Below are positions 1 through 11,200 of a stretch of 64,000 nt of DNA, piece by piece (positions within the stretch are counted from its first letter, which is position 1; each line of letters opens with the position of its first letter). Made by a program: the position numbers and the translations under genes. A model generated the notes under the pieces. The model did not search any database and had not been told where the DNA came from. It saw only the letters and a list, made by a program, of their open reading frames with translations. Source of the stretch: Actinocatenispora comari (lineage in GTDB: Bacteria > Actinomycetota > Actinomycetes > Mycobacteriales > Micromonosporaceae); the NCBI RefSeq assembly GCF_017312725.1, contig NZ_BOPO01000101.1, positions 1-64,000 of the forward strand, in the 5' to 3' direction.

Positions 1-3000
1 CCGGCCGGCGCCGCGGCACCGACGAGTGCCGCGCCGAAGCCGGCCGCCGCGAAGCCGGCCGCCGCCAAGCCCGCGGCCGCGCCGACGCCGGTCGACGGTG
101 CCACCAGCAAGACGATCCGCGGCGTCGCCGCCAAGATCGTCAGCAACATGGACGCGTCGCTGACCATCCCGACCGCGACCAGCGTGCGGGCGGTGCCGGC
201 CAAGCTGATGGCCGACAACCGCATCGTGATCAACAACCACCTGGCCCGCTCCCGCGGCGGCAAGGTCAGCTTCACCCACCTGATCGGCTTCGCGGTGGTC
301 CGGGCGCTCGCCGACTACCCGGAGATGAACAACTCCTACGCGGTGGTCGACGGCAAGCCGACCCTGGTCACCCCCGAGCACGTCAACCTCGGGCTGGCGA
401 TCGACCTGGCCAAGCCGGACGGGTCGCGCACCCTGATCGTGCCGAGCATCAAGCACACCGAGACGATGGACTTCCGGCAGTTCTGGGTGGCGTACGAGGA
501 CCTCGTCCGCCGGGCCCGCAAGAACGAGCTGACCATGGAGGACCACGCCGGCTCGACGATCTCGCTGACCAACCCGGGCGGCATCGGTACGGTGCACTCG
601 GTGCCGCGGCTGACCGGCGGCCAGGGCACCATCATCGGCGTCGGCGCGATGGAGTACCCGGCCGAGTACGCGGGGATGTCCGACGAGGAGCTGTCCAAGC
701 TCGCGATCAGCAAGATCATCACGCTGACCTCGACGTACGACCACCGGATCATCCAGGGCGCGGTCTCCGGCGAGTTCCTGAAGCGGGTGCACGAGCTGCT
801 GCTCGGCGGCGACGGCTTCTACGACGAGGTGTTCACCGCGCTGCGGGTGCCGACCGAGCCGGTCCGCTGGGTGCGCGACACCGCGCGCAGCGTCGACGGC
901 CAGATCGAGAAGAACGCCCGGGTCATCGAGCTGATCGAGGCCTATCGCGTGCACGGGCACCTGATGGCCGACACCGACCCGCTCGAGTACCACATCCGGA
1001 AGAACCCGAACCTCGACATCCTGCAGCACGGGCTGACCCTGTGGGACCTGGACCGGACGTTCCCGGTCGGTGGGTTCGCCGGCAAGCAGAAGATGAAGCT
1101 GCGCGACATCCTCGGGGTGCTGCGCGACTCGTACTGCCGCCGGGTCGGCGTGGAGTACATGCACATCCAGGACCCGGAGGAGCGGCGCTGGCTGCAGGAC
1201 CGGGTCGAGGTGAAGCAGCCCGCCCCGTCGACCGACGAGCAGAAGCACATCCTCGGCCGGCTGAACGTGGCCGAAGCGTTCGAGACGTTCCTCGCCACCA
1301 AGTACGTGGGGCAGAAGCGGTTCAGCCTGGAGGGCGGCGAGACGCTGATCCCGCTGCTGGACGGGATCCTGCGCGACTCGGCGACCGAAGGCATGGACGA
1401 GGTCGTCATCGGCATGGCGCACCGCGGCCGGCTCAACGTGCTCGCGAACATCGTCGGCAAGCCGTACGAGAAGATCTTCAGCGAGTTCGAGGGCAACATC
1501 GACCCGAAGTCGGTACAGGGCTCCGGTGACGTCAAGTACCACCTGGGCATGGTCGGCAAGTTCACCACGCCGGACGGGCAGCACTCGACCACCGTCTCGG
1601 TGGCGGCGAACCCGAGCCACCTGGAGACGGTCGACCCGGTGCTGGAGGGCATCGTCCGGGCCAAGCAGGACCGCATCGACCTCAAGCTCGAGGGGTACAC
1701 GGTGCTCCCGGTCGCCGTGCACGGCGACGCGGCGTTCGCCGGTCAGGGCGTGGTGGCCGAGACCCTGAACCTCTCCCAGCTGCGCGGCTACCGCACCGGC
1801 GGCACCGTGCACGTGGTGGTCAACAACCAGGTCGGCTTCACCACCTCGCCGGAGTACTCCCGCTCCTCGCTCTACTCCACCGACGTGGCGCGGATGATCC
1901 AGGCGCCGATCTTCCACGTCAACGGGGACGACCCGGAGGCGTGCGTGCGGGTGGCGCGGCTGGCCTTCGAGTACCGTCAGACGTTCAACAAGGACGTCGT
2001 GATCGACATGGTCTGCTACCGCCGTCGCGGCCACAACGAGGGCGACGACCCGGCGATGACGCAGCCGCTGATGTACAAGATCATCGACAACAAGCGCTCG
2101 GTCCGCAAGCTGTACACCGAGGAGCTGATCGGCCGCGGCGACCTGACCCTGGCCGAGGCCGAGGAGGCCCTGAAGGACTTCCACGACCAGCTCGACACGG
2201 TGTTCAAGGCGACCAAGGAGGCCGCCAAGACCACCAAGCAGTTGCCCCGCAAGCGCGAGCCGGAGCCGGAGCCGGTGGTCGACACCGCGACCGACGCGGC
2301 GACCATCGAGCGGATCGGCCGGATCCACGAGGAGCTGCCGGACGGGTTCGTGCCGAACCCGCGGGTGGCGAAGATCCTCAAGCGCCGGATCGCGATGGCC
2401 ACCGACGGCAACGTCGACTGGGCGATGGGCGAGCTGATCGCGTTCGGTTCGCTGCTCACCCAGGGCATCGGCGTGCGGCTGTCCGGTCAGGACTCGCGCC
2501 GCGGCACGTTCGTGCAGCGGCACTCGGTGGTGGTCGACGCCAACACCGGCACCGAGTTCACCCCGCTGACCAACCTCGGCGCCGACCAGGCCCGGTTCTT
2601 CGTGCAGGACTCGCTGCTCAGCGAGTACGCCGCGATGGGCTTCGAGTACGGCTACTCGGTCGAGACGCCGGACGCGCTGGTGGCGTGGGAGGCGCAGTAC
2701 GGCGACTTCGCCAACGGCGCCCAGTCGATCATCGACGAGTTCATCACCTCCGGTGAGGCCAAGTGGGGCCAGCAGACCTCGGTCACGCTGCTGCTGCCGC
2801 ACGGCCTGGAGGGGCAGGGCCCGGACCACTCGTCCGGCCGCATCGAGCGGTACCTGCAGATGTGCGCCGACGACAACATGCGGGTGGCGGTGCCGACCAC
2901 CCCGGCGAGCTACTTCCACCTGCTCCGCCGGCAGGGGCTGACCCCGAAGCGCAAGCCGCTGATCGTGTTCACGCCGAAGGTGCTGCTGCGGCACAAGCTC

Positions 3001-3456
3001 GCGGTGTCGTCGATCGCCGACTTCACCAGCGGTACGTTCCAGCCGGTGCTGGCCGACCCGGGCATCAAGGGTCAGCCGCTCGACGCGAACGGCGTGAAGC
3101 GGGTGCTGCTCTGCTCCGGCAAGGTGTTCTACGACCTGCTGGAGGCGCGCGAGCAGCGCGGCCTGACCGACGTGGCGATCGTCCGCATCGAGCAGCTGTA
3201 CCCGCTGCCGATCGAGGAGACCCGGGCCGCGCTGGCCGGGTACCCGAACGCGGAGGACTTCGTCTGGGTGCAGGACGAGCCGGCGAACCAGGGCGCCTGG
3301 TCGCACATCGCGCTCAACCTGCTGGAGCACCTCGACGGGGTGCGGCTGCGCCGCATCTCCCGCCCGGCCGCCGCGGCGCCGGCCGCCGGCTCGAACAAGG
3401 TGCACGGCTGGGAGCAGCAGGCGCTCATCGAGGCCGCGCTGCCGACCCCGCAGTAA
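1..3456 (+). CDS. kgd: Multifunctional 2-oxoglutarate decarboxylase / dehydrogenase E1-E2 fusion (5' end outside the window)
   Basis: The frame is open from base 1, so the start codon and N-terminus lie upstream. Seen: an Ala/Pro/Lys-rich linker (bases 1-90), then an E2-type acyltransferase domain (about 100-830) with the catalytic-type DHRIIQG motif near 739. The E1 part follows, with GMAHRGRLN near 1412, the thiamine-diphosphate site [10 protein letters not shown] near 1720, NNQVGFTT near 1825, and a transketolase-like C-terminal half with [15 protein letters not shown] near 2794. Known for the actinobacterial Kgd/SucA family: it decarboxylates 2-oxoglutarate, and the E1 domain feeds the succinyl-transferring E2 core in the TCA cycle; the activity is controlled by the FHA protein GarA. 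The fusion order E2 then E1 is diagnostic and no frame break is visible. The stop is TAA at 3454, followed by a hairpin and a small DUF6104 gene. Confidence 0.97.
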   Translation, partial: PAGAAAPTSAAPKPAAAKPAAAKPAAAPTPVDGATSKTIRGVAAKIVSNMDASLTIPTATSVRAVPAKLMADNRIVINNHLARSRGGKVSFTHLIGFAVVRALADYPEMNNSYAVVDGKPTLVTPEHVNLGLAIDLAKPDGSRTLIVPSIKHTETMDFRQFWVAYEDLVRRARKNELTMEDHAGSTISLTNPGGIGTVHSVPRLTGGQGTIIGVGAMEYPAEYAGMSDEELSKLAISKIITLTSTYDHRIIQGAVSGEFLKRVHELLLGGDGFYDEVFTALRVPTEPVRWVRDTARSVDGQIEKNARVIELIEAYRVHGHLMADTDPLEYHIRKNPNLDILQHGLTLWDLDRTFPVGGFAGKQKMKLRDILGVLRDSYCRRVGVEYMHIQDPEERRWLQDRVEVKQPAPSTDEQKHILGRLNVAEAFETFLATKYVGQKRFSLEGGETLIPLLDGILRDSATEGMDEVVIGMAHRGRLNVLANIVGKPYEKIFSEFEGNIDPKSVQGSGDVKYHLGMVGKFTTPDGQHSTTVSVAANPSHLETVDPVLEGIVRAKQDRIDLKLEGYTVLPVAVHGDAAFAGQGVVAETLNLSQLRGYRTGGTVHVVVNNQVGFTTSPEYSRSSLYSTDVARMIQAPIFHVNGDDPEACVRVARLAFEYRQTFNKDVVIDMVCYRRRGHNEGDDPAMTQPLMYKIIDNKRSVRKLYTEELIGRGDLTLAEAEEALKDFHDQLDTVFKATKEAAKTTKQLPRKREPEPEPVVDTATDAATIERIGRIHEELPDGFVPNPRVAKILKRRIAMATDGNVDWAMGELIAFGSLLTQGIGVRLSGQDSRRGTFVQRHSVVVDANTGTEFTPLTNLGADQARFFVQDSLLSEYAAMGFEYGYSVETPDALVAWEAQYGDFANGAQSIIDEFITSGEAKWGQQTSVTLLLPHGLEGQGPDHSSGRIERYLQMCADDNMRVAVPTTPASYFHLLRRQGLTPKRKPLIVFTPKVLLRHKLAVSSIADFTSGTFQPVLADPGIKGQPLDANGVKRVLLCSGKVFYDLLEAREQRGLTDVAIVRIEQLYPLPIEETRAALAGYPNAEDFVWVQDEPANQGAWSHIALNLLEHLDGVRLRRISRPAAAAPAAGSNKVHGWEQQALIEAALPTPQ

Positions 3457-3467
3457 CCGTGGCCGTC

Positions 3468-3499
3468 GGCTCCCGCCATCCGCTCGGGTGGCGGGAGCC
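3468..3499 (+). terminator. Hairpin between kgd and the DUF6104 gene
   Basis: A perfect 11-bp inverted repeat (GGCTCCCGCCA / TGGCGGGAGCC) with a 10-nt loop begins 12 nt after the kgd stop. There is no U tract. It may end the kgd transcript, attenuate the next gene or protect the mRNA 3' end. The following gene starts only 23 nt downstream, so attenuation or processing is as likely as full termination. Confidence 0.6.
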
Positions 3500-3521
3500 T
3501 TCGCGTAGAGGAAACGACAGC

Positions 3522-3704
3522 ATGTACTTCACGGATCGCGGCATCGAAGAGCTGTCCGAGCGGCGCGGCGAGGAGTCGGTGTCGCTGGAGTGGGTGGCCG
3601 ACCGGCTGCGCGACTTCGTCGACATCAACCCGGAGTTCGAGGTACCGATCGAGCGGCTGGCCACCTGGCTCGCCCGCCTCGACGACCCGGACGACGACGA
3701 CTGA
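3522..3704 (+). CDS. Small acidic DUF6104 family protein
   Basis: A 60-residue protein beginning MYFTDRGIEELSERRG and ending in a run of aspartates (DDPDDDD). I recognise it as the small conserved protein usually found immediately after kgd in actinomycetes (DUF6104). No biochemical role is known to me. The ATG at 3522 is preceded by TAGAGGAAACGACAGC, giving a GAGGA ribosome site at good spacing. It is soluble, with no membrane segment or cysteine; the middle (SLEWVADRLRDFVDIN) looks helical. Position suggests co-regulation with, or accessory function to, 2-oxoglutarate dehydrogenase; that is inference from synteny only. Confidence 0.85.
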   Translation: MYFTDRGIEELSERRGEESVSLEWVADRLRDFVDINPEFEVPIERLATWLARLDDPDDDD

Positions 3705-3782
3705 CCCGGTACGACACTCGGGTGCGCCGGCTGTGCGCCCGCCGGCCAGCCGAACCGACCGCTCGTGCGGTGCGCCGGCCGG

Positions 3783-4964
3783 TCAACCGAGCCGGGTGGC
3801 CGCGGCGCGGTCGGCCCTGGCCAGCGCCGCGGCGTGCGACGGCTCGGTGAGGCTGCCCGCATAGGTGGCAGCCCAGCTGAGATTCCGGTACGAGCCGAGC
3901 CCGCGCAGCCTGGCATCGGTCATCGGGCACGGCCAGGTGTGATGCGCGGACGGCTGCAGTACGTGGGTGGGCAGCCGGCACTCGCCCACGGTCCGCTTGT
4001 CGGCGGTCAGCCGTACCGTCACGGCGACCGATGCGGTGACGGCTTCGCTGGTGTCGTCCGCCGTGACGACGAAGTCCAGGCGGGCACAGCCGTCGTGGAA
4101 GCACGGCCCGGCCTGGGAGTCGCTCGCCGGATCCGCGCTGACGGTGATCTCGTCTCTCGCGCCGGACCCGGCCTCGATGGTGGCGGGCACGGTGTCGGCC
4201 ACCGCGGTCACCGCCCGGTACTCGGCGCGTGCCTGGGCGAGTGACCCGACCCGGACCGTCAGGGTGGTGCCGGTGACCGGACCCGCGGTGATCAGGTCTG
4301 CGGACCAGTCGGCGGCCGGCTGGTCCGGACCGCGGTAGGCGAGGAGTTGGTGCGTCCCGGTGGCGGACACCCAGTAGACGCCGCGTTCGCAGCCGGCCGG
4401 CCCCACGAACCGCAGCGCGCTCGCCGGCACGCCGGCCGGTCGCGCCGCACCCGTGCGTACCGAGGTGCGGCCGGCCGCGGCGCGATCGGCCCGGCGCCGT
4501 GCGCAGGCGGCCGGGTTGCCGAGTCGCGTGCCGAGCCCGCCGGGCGTCAGCATCGCGAGCTGCAGGCCCTCGAACGGGGGCGGGTCGTCGACCAGCTCGG
4601 GATCGCCGGCATCCGACCAACCGCGGGCCATCCGCGCGGCGTCGGCCTTGCTCGCACCCGACGCGCGCCAGAACCCGGCATCGGCGCGGACGAGCATCCG
4701 CCCCTGGCCGAACAGCAACCGGGCGCGGTGCCCGGCGACGGTGACGGTACCGAGGCCGTCGCCGCTGCCCAGCGTGTCCAGGTCGACGGCGACGGTACGG
4801 TCGGACCACCGCCAGCTCCCGACCCAGTGCAGCATCCGGTCCGCGGACACCGCCCGGGCGACCTGCGCCATGCTGAGCGACGCTCCGCCCGATCCGCCGG
4901 TCGAGCACCCGGCCAGCACCAACAGCCCGGCGACCAGCGCACCGGTCAGCCGTCGAGCCCGCAT
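3783..4964 (-). CDS. Putative secreted lipoprotein, function unknown
   Basis: 393 residues. The N-terminus is a lipoprotein signal: MRARR, a hydrophobic stretch, then lipobox LAGC (Cys20) followed by a Ser/Gly linker, so the mature protein should be acylated and held on the outer face of the membrane. The ATG at 4964 has a strong GGGGGGAG site directly upstream. The body (residues about 30-390) has several paired cysteines (CARRR, CERG, CFHDGC, CRLP, CP) that could form extracellular disulfides, and tryptophan-rich patches near WVGSWRWSD. I do not recognise a named domain. It is the last gene of the minus-strand block of FG-GAP proteins, starting 42 nt after the stop of the nearest paralogue, so co-transcription is likely. 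A cell-surface partner of those proteins is a reasonable guess, not shown. Confidence 0.8.
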   Translation of the reverse strand: MRARRLTGALVAGLLVLAGCSTGGSGGASLSMAQVARAVSADRMLHWVGSWRWSDRTVAVDLDTLGSGDGLGTVTVAGHRARLLFGQGRMLVRADAGFWRASGASKADAARMARGWSDAGDPELVDDPPPFEGLQLAMLTPGGLGTRLGNPAACARRRADRAAAGRTSVRTGAARPAGVPASALRFVGPAGCERGVYWVSATGTHQLLAYRGPDQPAADWSADLITAGPVTGTTLTVRVGSLAQARAEYRAVTAVADTVPATIEAGSGARDEITVSADPASDSQAGPCFHDGCARLDFVVTADDTSEAVTASVAVTVRLTADKRTVGECRLPTHVLQPSAHHTWPCPMTDARLRGLGSYRNLSWAATYAGSLTEPSHAAALARADRAAATRLG

Positions 4965-5006
4965 GCTCCCCCCTTCACCAGCGTGATCCGGTGCGCCCCA
5001 ACCGGT

Positions 5007-8000
5007 TCAGAACATGGCGTAGTTGGACCAGCCGGTGGTGATCTGGGTCTTGGTCGACCAGGTCGCATGCCCGGTACCGTCGTAGCGCCAGATCGTGCCG
5101 GCCGAATCGCGAGCGATCAGGTCCGGCACCGCGTCACCGGTGATGTCACCAATCCCGATGACCGCGTTGTACTTCGCCCAACCGGCACCGACCCGCACCT
5201 TCGTGGCGAACCTCCCGTCCTTGGTGCCGCGGTAGAACCACATCACCCCGTCACCGTCCACCGCCATCAGATCCCCGCAGCCGTCGCCGTCCACATCACC
5301 GACCCCGATCAGCTTCACGTACTTGTTCCACCCGGCCGTGAACCGCACCCCCGGCTTGAACTGCGACTTACCCGTACCGGCCTTGAAGTACAGCACTCCG
5401 GCACTGTTGCGCACCACCAGATCGTCGACACCGTCGTCATTCAGATCACCCGTCGACACGATCGCCGTGAACCCCCCATACCCCGACCCAATCGTCACGT
5501 GCTTGCTCACGCCGCGAGCGAAGTAGTTGCCTTCATCTACGTCACCGAGGTAGCCACCGACGTCGCCGGAGTTGTTGCGTACCAACAGATCGTTCAGGCC
5601 ATCGCCGTCGAGGTCACCGAACGGGATGATCATCGAGTAGCCGCCCTTGCCCAACGGCCAGTACGCCTCGCTGAGGTTCTTGTGCAGCTTTCCGTCACCG
5701 TGCCCGGACCACCAGCTCGCCGTGAACGATGGGTCGGTCTTGTCGATCGCCAGCACCGACCCGCCGATGCCGTCGCACTCGTAGTCCCGGTACAGCGGCG
5801 TCGTGCAGCGCAGGTGCAGTGTCTCCGAGGTGCCCGGCACGTCCGACACTGTCGTCCCGTCGATGGTCGCCGAGACGTGGGAGTAGTACGTGCCGTCGGG
5901 CGCCGGCGAACCGTCGGGCAGCTTCCAGTCCCAGTCCGGCTGCACTCGGCGTCGGGTCGGACCACCGGTCTGCGTGAAGACCGTCTGACCAGTGGCGGCG
6001 CGCACGACCGTGACTCGCCAGCTGTCCACCGGCCGGTCGAGGTCGACCTCGTGTCCCCAGGACGGCTGACCTTCCGAACCCGGCTGGTACGAGTACTCCC
6101 CCGCGCCGGTTCCCACCAACGGCGATCCGGGCACCCCGGTCGACAGCACGTGCACCGAGTCGTCCGCCGCGACGTAGCCGACGGTGCCGCTGAACCGGTC
6201 GACCGCCCAGTCGACGCCGCGGTCGTCGGCCAACGTCGAGGCCGGCATCGAAGCCAGCCGTTGCTTCGGCGCCGCACTGTCCTGGTGCACGTCCACGAAG
6301 TCCAGCGAATCGGCGTCCCGGAACACCAGGTAGCCGTCCCCCAGCAACGCCTTCCCGGTCGGCACCGAGAACGCCGCATCCGTGGTCAGGTCGTACACGC
6401 CGGCCGTGCCGCCGCACGACCAGTACAGCCAGTGCTGCGCCACCTGCACCTCGTCGGCCGTGCAGTCGGACCCGGTCGAGATAGTACGGGTGACCGACGT
6501 GCCACGGTACGAGACCGTCCGGGCCGTGATCGTGCCGGGCCCGGTCGCCTCCCAGAACGTGTCGTGCCACAGCGCGGTGCCACCGAGTGCACCGCTCCAC
6601 ACCGTCTTGCCGCCGCCGTCGACGACGTACAACGTGTCCGCGGCGTCGTCCGCCACCGCGAGCAGCCTCTCGGAGACATCCATCAGCCGACCATCGGGAA
6701 ATGGCAGGACGGTGTCGGGCCAGGAGGACGCGCCGTTCACCTGGGCGTGGAACGCCGTCGTTCCCGCTGCACCCGTGACTGGAACGACCGGACCGCCCAG
6801 GTATCCGTCCATCGCGTGGACGCAACGCCGACCGGGTTCACAGGCGATGGTGCCCGCCGGCAGCGTGCCACCGGCGACTGCACCGTACGGTGCCCCAGTG
6901 GGATCCGGGGCCGGCGCGATACCGTGGTTGTACTGGTACAGATCGGTCTTCGTGGTGCCAAGGCGGGGAACGTACTCGAAGTGGCGCAGCTCGCCGCGAG
7001 CCATCGCGATGCCGGCGTTCTCCGGAACCACCGGGGACAACGACCGGACGACCTCATCGACCAACTCACCGTCCGCGCCGAGGGTGAATCGATGAATCGC
7101 GGTGTGTCCACCATCCGCACCACCCGCCACCAGCACGCCCCCGCCCGCATCGGGCGTCGTCCCCGACATGGCTGCGGTAAGCACCCGGCGAGGGCCACGC
7201 CCGTCGAAGGGGAGGTCGTACACCGCATCACCGCGTTCCGCGGCGCCCGCGAGAGGCGCGGCCGCCACCAGATGACCGCCCAGCGCAGCCCACGTCCAGT
7301 AGAGATTTCCGGCGGGAAGGGTCACGCTCTTCGGCGCCGAGTCAGCACCGGCAAGGATCTGTTCCTGCGTCAGCATCCGGATGGCATCGCCCTGCCTCCA
7401 GGCCACACCCGTTCTGGTGAACTCTGTCGCGTGATTGACACCTTGCATCGCGGTGATCGAGACGGCCACCCCGGTGGCGAGATCGACCAACGCATACCTC
7501 TGCCACGGATAGGTGTCCACGTCGTAGCCCAGCAACGCGTGCGAGGCCCCGTCGACCGGAACGTATGTGGTCGGATTGGCATCCGGGACACTGCCCTCCG
7601 GCAAACCGACGAGCGGGCTGACGGTCCCGTTGGGGATGTCCAGCAGCTCCATCGACGGCGGGCTCTCCGCGACGCTCGGCCGGATCACCACGGCGTGACG
7701 GCCGGCATCGCCGACGGCCGTCACGTAGTAGCCGTCCGGCACCTGATAGCTGGAGAGTGCCGTGTCGTCTGCATGGCCCAGTCCGATCGTTCCACCGGGC
7801 GTGTCTGGGTCGAACACGGCGAACTCGTCGCCGCCAGCGGGATGTACATCCTGCTGCCTGACCCCTTCGAGAACGGGTACCCCGTGCGTGGCGCCGGTCG
7901 CGTAGTTCGTCCACAGGACACCGTCGAATCCCTGCTCCACATGCAAGAACCCAGTCTCGCCAGCAAACCAGATCTGGTCGCGCGTCGGGGTGTCCGGCAG

Positions 8001-8147
8001 GCCCGGTGGCACGACGGTGATCTCGGTCGGGGTGGTGGACGCGGCGGCGGGGCCGGTCGGTACGGACACGGTGCCGGCAGTAGCCAGTACCGCGGCGATG
8101 CCGGCGGCCACGAGGACGCGCAACACCTTGCGAGGACGGGTGATCAC
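5007..8147 (-). CDS. Secreted FG-GAP/VCBS repeat protein, paralogue A
   Basis: 1046 residues from the GTG at 8147, chosen because GGGAGCTG lies 5 nt upstream exactly as in paralogue C, and because it leaves a clean signal peptide (ITRPRKVLRV, hydrophobic core, AAAS cleavage region near residue 36). Residues about 40-690 resemble a beta-propeller: repeated strands and motifs such as LYWSCGG and LLGDGYLVF. Next comes a FlgD-type Ig-like domain (about 700-790, LPDGSPAPDGTYYSHV). The last about 200 residues hold four FG-GAP repeats with integrin-like calcium loops (GDLDGDGLNDLLV, GDLNDDGVDDLVV, GDVDGDGCGDLMA, GDITGDAVPDLIA). It shares domain order with the two upstream paralogues, and a 230-bp stretch is identical to paralogue B. 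The leader carries the palindrome CTCCACTGTGGAG at 8215-8227. Likely an extracellular adhesion or binding protein; the ligand is unknown. Confidence 0.88.
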   Translation of the reverse strand: MITRPRKVLRVLVAAGIAAVLATAGTVSVPTGPAAASTTPTEITVVPPGLPDTPTRDQIWFAGETGFLHVEQGFDGVLWTNYATGATHGVPVLEGVRQQDVHPAGGDEFAVFDPDTPGGTIGLGHADDTALSSYQVPDGYYVTAVGDAGRHAVVIRPSVAESPPSMELLDIPNGTVSPLVGLPEGSVPDANPTTYVPVDGASHALLGYDVDTYPWQRYALVDLATGVAVSITAMQGVNHATEFTRTGVAWRQGDAIRMLTQEQILAGADSAPKSVTLPAGNLYWTWAALGGHLVAAAPLAGAAERGDAVYDLPFDGRGPRRVLTAAMSGTTPDAGGGVLVAGGADGGHTAIHRFTLGADGELVDEVVRSLSPVVPENAGIAMARGELRHFEYVPRLGTTKTDLYQYNHGIAPAPDPTGAPYGAVAGGTLPAGTIACEPGRRCVHAMDGYLGGPVVPVTGAAGTTAFHAQVNGASSWPDTVLPFPDGRLMDVSERLLAVADDAADTLYVVDGGGKTVWSGALGGTALWHDTFWEATGPGTITARTVSYRGTSVTRTISTGSDCTADEVQVAQHWLYWSCGGTAGVYDLTTDAAFSVPTGKALLGDGYLVFRDADSLDFVDVHQDSAAPKQRLASMPASTLADDRGVDWAVDRFSGTVGYVAADDSVHVLSTGVPGSPLVGTGAGEYSYQPGSEGQPSWGHEVDLDRPVDSWRVTVVRAATGQTVFTQTGGPTRRRVQPDWDWKLPDGSPAPDGTYYSHVSATIDGTTVSDVPGTSETLHLRCTTPLYRDYECDGIGGSVLAIDKTDPSFTASWWSGHGDGKLHKNLSEAYWPLGKGGYSMIIPFGDLDGDGLNDLLVRNNSGDVGGYLGDVDEGNYFARGVSKHVTIGSGYGGFTAIVSTGDLNDDGVDDLVVRNSAGVLYFKAGTGKSQFKPGVRFTAGWNKYVKLIGVGDVDGDGCGDLMAVDGDGVMWFYRGTKDGRFATKVRVGAGWAKYNAVIGIGDITGDAVPDLIARDSAGTIWRYDGTGHATWSTKTQITTGWSNYAMF

Positions 8148-8244
8148 GGCACCAGCTCCCAGCTTCGGGTCGAGGAAAGTGGCACCACCGGGCAACGATG
8201 GCGCCGACCCGTCGCTCCACTGTGGAGTAACAGGCGTGGAACGG

Positions 8245-11200
8245 TCAGAACATGGCGTAGTTGGACCAGCCGGTGGTGATCTGGGTCTTGGTCGACCAGG
8301 TCGCGTGGCCGGTGCCGTCGTAGCGCCAGACCGTGCCGGCCGAATCGCGGGCGATCAGGTCCGGGATCGCGTCACCGGTGATGTCACCGATGCCGATGAT
8401 GCTGTTGTACTTCGCCCACCCGGCACCGATCCGCACCTTCGTGGCGAACTTGCCGTCCTTGGTGCCGCGGTAGAACCACATCACCCCGTCGCCGTCGACG
8501 GCCATCAGGTCGCCACAGCCGTCGCCGTCCACATCACCGACCCCGATCAGCTTCACGTACTTGTTCCACCCGGCCGTGAACCGCACCCCCGGCTTGAACT
8601 GCGACTTACCCGTACCGGCCTTGAAGTACAGCACTCCGGCACTGTTGCGCACCACCAGATCGTCGACACCGTCGTCATTCAGATCACCCGTCGACACGAT
8701 CGCCGTGAACCCCCCATACCCCGACCCAATCGTCACGTGCTTGCTGACGCCGCGCTCGAAGTAGCTGGCGCTCCCGCCGAGGTAGCCGCCCACCTCGCCG
8801 GAGTTGTTGCGTACCAACAGATCGTTCAGGCCATCGCCGTCGAGGTCACCGAACGGGATGATCATCGAGTAGCCGCCCGCGCCCAGCGGCCACACCGTGT
8901 AGTCGTAGCGCCCGCCCGCTTCGTGCAGCTTCCCGTCGCCCGTGCCGCGCCGCCACACCGTGTGGAACGTCGTCTTGTCGACCTTCATGACCGCGGCGTC
9001 GTTCAGGCAGTCGTAGGTGCGGAACAGCGTGGTTCCGCACTCCACCCACACCTTTCCGCTGCCGCCCTGCACCGGGAACTCGACGCCGCCGACCGTGGCG
9101 TACCACTGCCAGCGGTACCGGCCGCTCGGCGGCATCGATCCGTCGGCGCGCAGGCCGTTCCAGCTCGCCGTGACGTTCTGCCGGGTCGCACCCCCGGACA
9201 CGCTGTACTCGACGGTGTCGACACCGGGCAGGGAGAACGTGACCCGCCAACTGTCGACCGGACGGTCCAGCTGCAGCGACTCGGACCAGCCGCCCTTGTC
9301 CGGGCTGCGGGGATAGACGTCGTGGGTGATGCCGTCGCCGCCGACGGCGGTGACCGGGGAGCCCGGTACGCCGGTGGTCAGCACGTGCACCGAGCCGTCC
9401 GCGGACACGTAGGCGACCTGGCCGCTGTAGCGGTCGACGGTCCAGGCGATGTTGCGGTCGTCGGCGACGTTCGACGCGGGCAGCGCGGCGAGCCGCTGCG
9501 CCGGAGCGGCGGCGTCGGTGTGGATGTCCACCAGCTGCAACGAATCCGCGTTGCGCAGCACCAGGTACCCGTCGCCGAGCAGTGCCGTGCCGGCCGGCAC
9601 CCGGAACGACACGTCGCTGGTCAGGTCGTAGACGCCCGCGCTGTCGCCGCCACAGGACCAGTACAGGAAGTGCTGGGTCACCTGGAGTTCGTCGGCCTGG
9701 CAGCCGGAGCCGGTGCGGATCGTGCGCGTCACGGTGGCGTCGGTACGGCTGAGGGTCGACTCGGTGATCACGCCGGCGCCGGTCGCCTGCCACAACCGGC
9801 TGTCCCACAGCGCGGCGCCGGTGGCCGGCCCGGTCGCCACGACCGACAGGTACCCGAGGTCGACCACGTACTGCTGGCCGGTCGACGCGCTGGTCACCAG
9901 CACGTCGTTGCGGGAGGCGTCGACCAGCGTGGCGTCCGGTACGTCGAGGGTCTTGTCTCGGGGGGGCCAGTCGGCGTCGTCGACCTGGCCGTAGACGGTG
10001 CTCTTCCCGTCGGCGGACCCCACGAACGCCACGCCCCACTTGTTGCCGTCCACGCTCCGCACGCACGCGACGCCGTCCTGGCACCGGTTCGTGGTCGCCG
10101 GCAGCGCGCCGCCGACCACCGCGCCGTACGGGCTGCCGGTCGGGTCGCCGTCGGCGGTCAGGCCGTGGTTGAACAGCCGGAACTCGGTGCCGCCGCCGAA
10201 CGCCGGGAACGCCTCGATGTGCCGCAGGTTCCCGCGCGCCATCGAGATTCCCGCGGTACCGGTCGGCTGCAGCGGCGGCAGCGCCACCACCGTGTCGTCG
10301 GCCAGGCTCCCGCCCCCGGCATCGATGTAGCGGTGCACGCCCGCGTGCGTACCGTCGGCGCCGCCGACCGCCAGCACGCTGCCGTCGGCGGCCAGTACCG
10401 GCCCGACCGACCGGACGGCGAGCCGGGTGGCGGGTTGCGGGCTGGCGGCGTCGATGTCCAGCAGCGGCCCGGAGACCGGCCAGTCGTCGTCGGGCCGCAA
10501 CAGGTGGTTGCCGACCGGAACCCAGGAGCGCTGCTTGTCGCTCGGCACCGGAATGATCGCCGGCTCCGGCTCCTCCCCCGCAAGCACTGCGGCCTGCTGC
10601 ACCACACCGACCGCCGGACCGACGTCGGTGCTGACCGTCCAGGACAGCTCCGTGGCCGTGAGCGCGATCTCCGGGGCAGGGCTGACACTGGACGGGATGC
10701 CATGCACGGTGGTCGACTGACCGGTGTGCAGGTCGACCAACGCGTAGAGCGCTTCGTCCTGTGCCGTCCGGTACGGCAGCACGGCATGGTTCTCGCCGTC
10801 CACCAGCACCTTCGTGTTCACCACCCCCCAGAACTGCGCGGGCAGGCCGGCGATGTGCGAGAGCTTGCCGGTCGCCAGGTCCAGCAGCTGGTACCTCGGC
10901 TCACCCTCGGTCCGGACACCACCGATCGCCGTGGTGCCGTCGGCGCCGACGCCTTCCGGCGCGAAGTCCGGCGGGCTCCGGTAGGTCGTCAGCGTCTGGC
11001 TGTCCGGGTCGGCAACCTGGATCGGAACGCCGAAGTAGCCGGCGTGGAACACGGCGACGTGGTCGCCGCCGCCGAAGTGGATCCGGTCGGCGGCCACGCC
11101 GTCCAGTGCCGGCATCGGGTGCGAGGCGCCGGTCGCGTAGTCGGTCCACCGGATGCCGTCGACGCCCTGTTGGACGTGGGCGAAGCCGGTGGCGCCGGCG

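Noticed and set aside
4347-8279. Long plus-strand open frame opposite the FG-GAP gene (over 1300 codons)
   Set aside because: Shadow of GC-rich antisense coding: the translation is Arg/His/Pro-rich, with no domain, and repeats wherever the FG-GAP genes repeat.
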